Shown here: positions 61,901 through 64,000 of the stretch, piece after piece
Numbering within the stretch: the stretch's first letter is position 1
Layout: each line of letters opens with the position of its first letter
Assembly (NCBI GenBank): GCA_030549335.1
Contig: CM060189.1
Location: 33,317,001 to 33,381,000 of the forward strand
Direction of reading: 5' to 3'
DNA length: 64,000 nucleotides
From: Pontederia crassipes
Taxonomy: Eukaryota > Streptophyta > Magnoliopsida > Commelinales > Pontederiaceae
Translations under genes and position numbers: made by a program
The notes under the pieces: generated by a model
Told to the model about the DNA's origin: nothing
What the model saw: only the letters and a program-made list of their open reading frames with translations
The model's database searches: none

Positions 61901-62398
61901 GTTTGCTGCATTATTTAAATTTTAGAGAAAATAGTAGTAATGGTTGTTAATTTGAAAGATCTATAAACATCAAACTAAATTTGATAATCAGAACAGTAAG
62001 TATCACTGGTTTCCTCTTTCAAGACTCTTCCTGTTCAGCTAAGATATGTGTGTAACACATAAATGTTAACCAAAACTTTATTTTGAGGAGTGTTAATCAA
62101 GAAACTTGACTTGCATTGTTCTTTGTAAGAAGGATAAAAGAAAGATTTTAGTCTATATCCTCTAAAAAAAAAGATTTTAGTCTATAATGAAACATATTGT
62201 CTATTATGTTCCAGGACATACATGATCGTGTCTGACAAAGCTGCTTGTAACACTGCTTATCATTTGCTTCTAATTTTTTTGTTTCACTAACTTAACATCT
62301 AACTAACAGATTTAGTTTGCCAATCTGGACCTGGGTCTTGGCCATCTCATGTTTATGCTCAATCAGCGAAATATCCAATGGCAAATAGTGTAGCACAG
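37953..62398 (+). CDS. ER metallopeptidase 1-like M28 peptidase, first 7 exons (partial)
   Basis: Zinc-dependent exopeptidase of family M28, probably an ER membrane protein like ERMP1. Exons: 37953-38159, 38277-38362, 39948-40049, 41903-42009, 42098-42198, 46853-46940, 62310-62398. All junctions are GT-AG, phases join, and the total is 260 residues; the family's usual length is 800-900, so the rest lies beyond the window. A membrane segment (about residues 10-33) follows MGRGAADGAAF. The peptidase region shows metal and catalytic residues GHFD (H150, D152), GAGDC (D162), NGAEE (E196, E197) and NIEASGTGG (E223), then CQSGPGSWPSHVYAQSA. The exon 7 acceptor at 62309 was chosen over the one at 62315 because it keeps the family's Asp-Leu before VCQSG. 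Intron 6 is 15369 bp and full of transposons. The coding part looks intact. Confidence 0.92.
39126..39235 (-). mobile_element. Au-type SINE copy in peptidase intron 2
   Basis: On the plus strand it reads ACAACAACAACAAAGCCTTA, a CTAGGTG-GGCTACAT block and ATTCGTTGATCCATGTTCAT, the reverse complement of the Au SINE 3' half. It is very similar to 44225-44340. The 5' tRNA-like part is not evident. Confidence 0.75.
40445..40628. repeat. 97-bp tandem duplication in peptidase intron 3
   Basis: Units start at AAAGTTTTAGATG (40445) and again at 40542. The second copy differs from the first at only a few positions. The duplication keeps a short frame open (40455-40670), which I do not regard as a gene. 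Confidence 0.85.
41294..41402. mobile_element. 109-bp inverted-repeat MITE-like element in intron 3
   Basis: The left arm ATTAGCGTGCAATCACAAAT and the reverse complement of the right arm (ATTAGTGTGTAATCACAAAT) pair with two differences, and the arms extend a little further inward. TA-rich DNA flanks both ends. A second internal copy of GTGCAATCACAA near 41373 adds to the symmetry. No coding capacity. Confidence 0.6.
42510..42930 (+). pseudogene. LINE 3' fragment with zinc-binding domain, intron 5
   Basis: Plus-strand translation over frames gives a VVKIFAWLMRIDKVLTRAYK-like block followed by CTCVENGEDIVHFFF. This is the zf-RVT signature, closely related to the LINEs at 54314-55124 and 59050-59520. 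Ends are unclear and frameshifts are present. Confidence 0.65.
42931..44060. other. GC-richer unclassified block in intron 5
   Basis: Higher GC than the surrounding intron, with overlapping short open frames on both strands and no recognised domain. The composition suggests a decayed transposon (LTR or gag-like), but no terminal repeats or motifs were found. Confidence 0.35.
44222..44340 (-). mobile_element. Au-type SINE copy in peptidase intron 5
   Basis: Reverse complement of the Au SINE 3' half: CAACAACAACAAAGCCTTAT, then CACTAGGTGGGGTCGGCTAC, and ATTCGTTGATCCATGTTCAT upstream in SINE sense. A CCCTCCTC-AACACAACCCTCCTC direct repeat lies just beyond its 5' side near 44350-44375. Confidence 0.78.
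44439..44505 (-). mobile_element. LINE-tail-like segment, intron 5
   Basis: A T-run followed by GAAGGAAAGGATGAC and a partner TAGTCATG forms the family hairpin in minus orientation. No flanking duplication was resolved. Confidence 0.45.
44861..45720 (-). pseudogene. Truncated LINE 3' end, intron 5
   Basis: Begins on the plus strand with a T-run (3' tail of a minus copy). Minus-strand translation gives CTLCGSAKNTDYLFSIS, a zf-RVT-like cysteine block, near 45270. Multiple stops; the 5' end is not defined. Confidence 0.6.
45750..45815 (-). mobile_element. LINE-tail-like segment, intron 5
   Basis: T-run, GAAACGAAAAAGGACGACC and a partial hairpin. It resembles other LINE 3' ends in minus orientation but is diverged. 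Confidence 0.4.
46150..46255 (+). mobile_element. Two LINE 3' tails in series, intron 5
   Basis: Plus-oriented. First: GGATGACAACC ... GGGTAGTCATCC, then TTTTCCCTCTCAG and an A-run (about 46154-46206). Second: GGATGACCGT ... GGCAGTCATTC, then TTTTCTCTGTC and an A-run (46209-46252). The head-to-tail order suggests one insertion at the tail of another. Confidence 0.6.
47227..47249. repeat. Target-site duplication of the parent LINE, left copy
   Basis: ATTGCCCTAAA, then CACAA, then TCCTTTG. Without CACAA it equals the right copy at 60789-60806. It marks the 5' end of the LINE at 47250. Confidence 0.75.
47435..47694 (+). pseudogene. LINE ORF1 part with CCHC knuckle, cut by the gypsy element
   Basis: Contains a CCHC zinc knuckle, CYACGGEGHRRAAC (47552-47593), an RNA-binding module of LINE ORF1 or Gag proteins. 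The frame continues to FVPCV at the gypsy insertion point, and VPVDSTVCRIPTLLPRRR-like sequence resumes at 53612. The open frame ends inside the LTR only because of the insertion. Confidence 0.6.
47695..48569 (+). repeat. 5' LTR of the gypsy element
   Basis: 875 bp, TG...CA. U3 carries palindromes TTCCTACTCCTAGTAGGAA at 47773-47791 and 47911-47929. It also has a larger inverted repeat at 48061-48087 with 11-bp arms AGTCCTAGTCC. TATAAAA lies at 48321-48327, so transcription probably starts about 25-30 bp downstream. Confidence 0.95.
48321..48327 (+). promoter_or_regulatory. TATA box of the 5' LTR
   Basis: TATAAAA in GGGCACTATAAAAGGACATG, about 250 bp before the LTR end. The same element is at 53363-53369 in the 3' LTR. 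Confidence 0.7.
48573..48590 (+). other. Primer-binding site, initiator Met tRNA type
   Basis: TGGTATCAGAGCCTAGGT starts 3 bases after the LTR end. TGGTATCAGAGC is complementary to the 3' end of plant initiator methionine tRNA. Confidence 0.9.
48637..50106 (+). CDS. Gag-protease of the gypsy element (489 codons)
   Basis: Particle protein and aspartic protease. A Gag core region (residues about 115-290, with FLWCLEKGF, ALLWWRRME, WADFKVELKKQFYP and LFFFLRGLKPWA) is followed by a basic Lys-rich linker and a CCHC knuckle CFLCGGPHYAREC near residue 330. An aspartic protease site ALVDTGATHNFMD follows near residue 405. The frame stops with TAA at 50104-50106, but the same frame continues directly into pol, so the stop probably replaced a Gln codon in an originally single Gag-Pol frame. 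The first ATG that opens the frame after the primer site was taken as start. Confidence 0.85.
   Translation: MEAEDTTRGRVQGADVGEKKKNTRAKSRDPGNHIEKNMEALERSLQETDEAVRILEAAAGEHSLALEQGGTLHQELSSRVAAIEEAMDARWKAMETDLLLLKGLLFDAGGLRSKTPVPKFLGPEPKKYDGAREATTIDDFLWCLEKGFKTSKIVVEKDQIDMAVRYLVDGALLWWRRMEEGDETPIESWADFKVELKKQFYPGNAQEVAMNKLTSLKQTGSVKEYIEKFQPLMLEMPGSMEESTWLFFFLRGLKPWAAQELRRQRITTMNGALVAAEALVEFSANWDPGAGAKDQGKSKKDGARAGGKKNDKQEKKATTSKGDAKKTVRCFLCGGPHYARECDTKKGLSTMASTVDTEQGAAHMGSIMALTTAAAMLPTKEVKKTAKGLMFVEVAVNGHTSTALVDTGATHNFMDSREAARLGIRYVKEPGLIKTVNAASQPILGTAKDTHAKVGEWEGAITMTIVNMDDHRFVLGMEFMDAFREVRLS
50107..52755 (+). pseudogene. Gypsy pol: RT (deleted), RNase H, integrase
   Basis: Same frame as gag. 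RT begins normally (YKDVMPPELPSRLPPRRDID, APPELEELRKQ, GGAPVLLQRKQDGS), but about 80 residues that normally follow are absent. KQDGSRM runs straight into NKIFHPLLDK. The catalytic YLDD block reads HLGD. RNase H is complete in outline (TDASDFALGG, HDKEMTAVV, VKTDN, VVADALSRK). Integrase keeps the zinc-region histidines and one CxxC, then DFISALP, SDRDPRF and HPQTDGQTERAN, so the DDE residues are present. A C-terminal YEGPFVITKRVG ... HVSMLKRFY domain follows. In-frame TAG at 51706-51708 and 52408-52410 each fit a mutated CAG. The natural end, TGA, lies inside the 3' LTR. Confidence 0.92.
52725..52736 (+). other. Polypurine tract
   Basis: GGTGGGGGAGGA directly before the 3' LTR start; it contains a single pyrimidine. 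This is the usual primer for plus-strand synthesis. Confidence 0.8.
52737..53611 (+). repeat. 3' LTR of the gypsy element
   Basis: 875 bp, identical to the 5' LTR except at seven positions, all transitions. The palindromes recur at 52815-52833, 52953-52971 and 53103-53129. Confidence 0.95.
53612..54313 (+). pseudogene. LINE ORF1 continuation of the parent LINE
   Basis: Resumes after the gypsy insertion. Frames read across stops give an ORF1-like run (LPLHLLQLDVILAITCFVG), similar in pattern to the DUF4283-type region of plant LINE ORF1, around 53920-54000. It ends at the insertion point of the truncated LINE. Confidence 0.5.
54314..55124 (+). mobile_element. 5'-truncated LINE inside the parent LINE, same direction
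   Basis: Flanked by a 13-bp direct repeat with one mismatch: AATCTCCTAAATC at 54301-54313 and AATCTCGTAAATC at 55125-55137. Content: TVAETWIEEGGPGSGAWSP-like end of RT, a WVWLLESSTRSLYIRFLP block, zf-RVT remnants and HLAVAQPDHLLWG. The hairpin tail (CTGGTGGTCATCC) and TTTTCCTTCTCAG plus an A-run follow. Related in sequence to the LINE copy at 59523-60594. Confidence 0.78.
55138..56062 (+). pseudogene. Parent LINE, ORF1 C-terminal part and inter-ORF region
   Basis: Pro/Ser/His-rich coding-like sequence (55138-55573) followed by GC-rich DNA up to the endonuclease start. A long open frame here (54875-55573) begins in the truncated LINE and crosses its tail, so it is a chimeric artefact and not a gene. 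Confidence 0.5.
56063..59505 (+). pseudogene. Parent LINE ORF2: endonuclease, RT, zinc-binding domain
   Basis: ATG at 56063 opens KVQTWNVHGLGEEG, the start of an AP-type endonuclease. It then reads VVFL-stop-ETKL, where family members have Gln. RT follows from about 57430 (GSSGPGGFPFFFYREFW, RPIALSNAIYLMMARVLANR) and ends with INHANSSFIPFG near 58215; the YADD region is frameshifted. The zinc-binding domain (LKVKIFVWLLRREWI, IWLQCNRIIFCGERC) lies at about 59170-59510. A SINE interrupts at 56745-56885. Many stops and frameshifts; not functional. Confidence 0.8.
56745..56885 (+). mobile_element. Au-type SINE inside the parent LINE
   Basis: 141 bp ending GTAGCCGACCCCACCTAGTG, GGATAAGGCTTTGTTGTTGT. 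It is flanked by a perfect 17-bp duplication, ATACCCTTTTTGTGGAG, at 56728-56744 and 56886-56902. Shorter than a full Au SINE (about 180 bp or more), so probably 5'-truncated. Inserted between the endonuclease and RT parts. Confidence 0.9.
59523..60594 (-). mobile_element. 5'-truncated LINE inside the parent LINE, opposite direction
   Basis: 1072 bp, flanked by a perfect 17-bp duplication GCCAGGTGGATAGTATT at 59506-59522 and 60595-60611. The 3' tail at 59523 is an ATTT-type repeat on the plus strand. The hairpin GGATGACCACAAG ... TTGTGGTTGTCATCC lies at about 59558-59588. The insert splits the parent LINE just after its zinc-binding domain. Confidence 0.92.
59676..60499 (-). pseudogene. LINE ORF2 C-terminal end with zf-RVT domain
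   Basis: Two overlapping minus-strand frames (60499-59867 and 60092-59676) join by one frameshift. They carry ATVAETWAEDGGPGSGSWSP, LKVKIFPWLLRR, CVLCDEAKDITHLFYYC and AWAIWLQRNRTIFCGERY, ending QKWGLV-stop. This is the zinc-binding domain and end of a plant L1-like ORF2. It is the best preserved LINE coding end in the window. Confidence 0.85.
60612..60788 (+). mobile_element. 3' end of the parent LINE after the inserted LINE
   Basis: Continues from the duplicated target into a 3' untranslated region with ATATATATACACGTGGATGAC. The hairpin arms GGATGAC and GTCATCC follow, then TTTTCCTTCT and an A-run ending at about 60787, directly before the right target-site duplication. Confidence 0.8.
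60789..60806. repeat. Target-site duplication of the parent LINE, right copy
   Basis: ATTGCCCTAAATCCTTTG directly follows the A-run of the parent LINE and matches 47227-47249 apart from a 5-nt insert in the left copy. Confidence 0.75.
60815..61760 (-). pseudogene. Another truncated LINE 3' end, intron 6
   Basis: Minus-oriented: starts on the plus strand with CTTTTTGAAAGGGTAAAGG and a hairpin GGATGACTGCC ... AAACCATCC. Minus-strand translation gives FWEDSWPPMDPPF near 61310 and an AWIPLWVQLFALHGY-like block near 60970, typical of the region after RT in plant LINEs. It is more diverged than the other LINEs here; the 5' boundary is approximate. Confidence 0.65.
61761..62309. other. End of intron 6, no feature seen
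   Basis: AT-rich intron sequence with a short direct repeat AAAAAAAAGATTTTAGTCTATA-like near 62140-62185. No gene or transposon end recognised. Confidence 0.5.
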
Positions 62399-62656
62399 GT
62401 TGGCATCTAATTATGTTCTTACTTTCATGTATTTGTTCTCTCTGCTCTAGGTCGACAACTACTTTAATTTTTAGTTTAGTGTAAATTTTTACATGTAAAA
62501 GTTCATTCAACTAATCTGTCAATAATTTACATGAAGAATTACTTTTATCTTAATATTTCTTTTTGAGACATTAATTTGAAATTTGCTAAGGCCTGTCAGC
62601 GTTCATGTTTCATCTTTTCATTTTTAAAGAAAAACATTTATCTTACCTATCCAATA

Positions 62657-62808
62657 ACAGATTTGATTTCCTGTTTACTGTTTTTAGTGAATAAAATGAA
62701 CATAGAATTGAAATCAATAACTTGATGATCCGATTGGGTATGGGGTAACTTGATTGATCCATAAATTGGAAATCAATGACAGATTAGATTTCCTGTTTAC
62801 AGTTTTTA
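62657..62808. repeat. Short direct repeat in intron 7
   Basis: ACAGATT-GATTTCCTGTTTAC-GTTTTTAG occurs at about 62657-62687 and 62779-62808 with two differences, 122 bp apart. Confidence 0.7.
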
Positions 62809-63150
62809 GGGGGGTCAGGTTGGGTACGGGTTGAGAGTCGACTCGACCTGATGAACCGATTTAAATTTTTTTAGTTTTTTATTCAATTTTAATCATATAT
62901 TTGATTTATTTTTTAAAAAATAAATAAAGTATCAAAATAATTTTTAAACATTGAGGAACTTATTTTAATGCTTTAAAATAAATATTATATAATTATTTTT
63001 ATATTAAATAACGTAAAAGAAGTAAGGAAAATAATTAAAAAAAGAGCAAAAATGGTGGTCGGGTGACCCAACCAGGTCGGGTTGAGTCGGATTTGTTGCC
63101 CCAAAGGGCGAAGACCCGAACCGATCGGGTCCGGTGAATACCCCCATTTT
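62808..63150. mobile_element. Possible hAT-type MITE remnant, intron 7
   Basis: Left edge TAGGGGGGTCAGGTTGGGTA and right edge GGTCCGGTGAATACCCCCA (reverse complement begins TGGGGGTATTCACCGG) enclose an AT-rich core. The GGGTCGGGTT-rich margins resemble common plant hAT MITEs. Terminal pairing is limited to a few bases and no clean duplication was found. Confidence 0.3.
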
Positions 63151-63308
63151 TTGGTGTCAACCATTTACTAGTAAAAGTTGCTTTCAGTTTTTGATTTTCT
63201 ACTTAAAAGGCAGTGACATTTTTGTAAATAAAGAAATAATGCCATTCTATTTATGCACGAGATGCCTGGATCTGTCATTTTTGAGGGCCCTCTGCTCTTC
63301 ATGCTCGG

Positions 63309-63639
63309 CGTTGTAACACCCTTCCATCCCTCTCGTGTGTCCAGCTGGCTTTGCATACTTCTTCCAGGATCACCATAACGACGGGTGCTGCTGCTGAGGT
63401 CGGACGCTTCCCCTGTGTAGTGAGACAACCTTGACTTGGTGTCCATGGGTGCCATCCAATGGCGCCAGTCTCCGGATTGTCGAAGTTCTCCTGCCCAAGT
63501 GTCCGTATACACCTGGGGACATGGCATGGTGGATGCGCATGGCAGCGTGCCCAGTAACCGTCGCTGGTAACCTCTGTATCCGCTACACGTAATCGCCACC
63601 CATAATTGTCACCATAACTACCTAAGGTGGGTCGTGACA
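63309..63639 (-). repeat. Probable 3' LTR of the second gypsy element
   Basis: On the minus strand it begins TGTCACGACCCACC and ends GGGTGTTACA, giving 331 bp with TG...CA ends. The partner LTR is outside the window, so the left boundary rests only on the terminal dinucleotides. Confidence 0.6.
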
Positions 63640-64000
63640 ATTCTGCCCAACTAAAGGTGTCGCCGGCCTCGGTGATGTCGATCTGCCCTTCATGGCTGCT
63701 GGTGCGTTCATATCATTGACCGGGCCTCTTATCTCGGCCGCTCTTGAAGGGTCTTCCATGTCTGTGTGGTAGTTCTTTAGCATACTCACATGGAAGACTA
63801 GATGAAGTTGCTTCAAGTGTCGGGGAAGATCCACTCTGTAGGCCATCTTGCCTACTCTCTTGGTGATGATGAATGGGCCTTCATACCTCCTCAATAGCCC
63901 TTGGCATACCGACACCGACACCGACTTGACATGGCATTTCGGCTCGCGGTACGCCATCCCCTCCACCGTTTGCTTACTGTCCCCCGGGCCAGCGTCGGTA
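63640..64000 (-). pseudogene. Integrase C-terminal region of the second gypsy element
   Basis: Open minus-strand frame from the window edge to 63622. It contains GLLRRYEGPFIITKRVGKMA, YRVDLP, QLHLVFHVSMLKNYH and GPVNDMNAP. These match the homologous end of the first gypsy element (LLRRYEGPFVITKRVG, FHVSMLKRFY) at most positions. It is a fragment only because of the window edge; whether the element is intact cannot be judged. Confidence 0.8.

Larger units (their letters stand above)
63309..64000 (-). mobile_element. Second Ty3/gypsy element, 3' end, cut by the window edge
   Basis: Minus strand: integrase C-terminal region (63966-63640) followed by a purine-rich AGTTGGGCAGAAT and an LTR from 63639 to 63309. 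Related to, but different from, the element at 47695. Lies in intron 7 of the peptidase gene, opposite to it. Confidence 0.75.

Noticed and set aside
1-64000. CRISPR arrays, rRNA, tRNA genes, bacterial operons
   Set aside because: No regular spaced repeats and no tRNA or rRNA signature was recognised; gene structure is eukaryotic throughout. A small tRNA gene could have been missed by eye.

Overview
The window is plant nuclear DNA. It holds two split genes with canonical GT-AG introns, several long introns filled with transposons, LINE and Au-type SINE copies, a FAR1-type Mutator element and Ty3/gypsy elements. First exons are GC-rich and the intergenic DNA is AT-rich. This gradient, together with the protein sequences, suggests a monocot, but I cannot name the species from sequence alone.

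Layout. 1-4984 is AT-rich intergenic DNA with microsatellites and a 63-bp tandem repeat. 4985-24468 (minus) is a complete XPG/UVH3/RAD2-type DNA-repair nuclease gene. I traced 15 exons that join in frame to about 1513 residues with every catalytic acid present. Its introns hold a decayed Ty3/gypsy fragment, a SINE tail and several short LINE 3' ends. 24733-30421 is a FAR1-type Mutator-like element with 143-bp terminal inverted repeats, a broken transposase gene and an antisense GRF-type zinc-finger reading frame. Its left end lies 264 bp upstream of the XPG start codon. 30422-37952 is AT-rich spacer with one MITE-like element.

37953-62398 (plus) holds the first seven exons (260 residues) of a gene for an ER-type M28 metallopeptidase resembling ERMP1. 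The gene runs off the right edge. Its intron 6 is 15.4 kb and consists largely of a nested transposon stack. A LINE of about 5.5 kb (47250-60788, with its own target-site duplication) has been invaded by a 5.9-kb Ty3/gypsy element, a truncated LINE in the same direction, an Au-type SINE and a truncated LINE in the opposite direction. Each invader has recognisable target-site duplications. 63309-64000 is the 3' end of a second Ty3/gypsy element on the minus strand.

How it fits together. XPG and the peptidase are divergently transcribed, about 13.5 kb apart, and I see no functional link between them. The rest is transposon history. The gypsy copy is young (7 transitions between two 875-bp LTRs) yet has lost most of its reverse-transcriptase core. 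The LINE insertions share a 3' stem-loop that changes sequence while keeping its pairing. No CRISPR array, rRNA or convincing tRNA gene was seen. I found no wholly new system; the most interesting items are the nested stack, the LINE 3' hairpin, the defective but young gypsy copy and the antisense GRF finger in the Mutator element.
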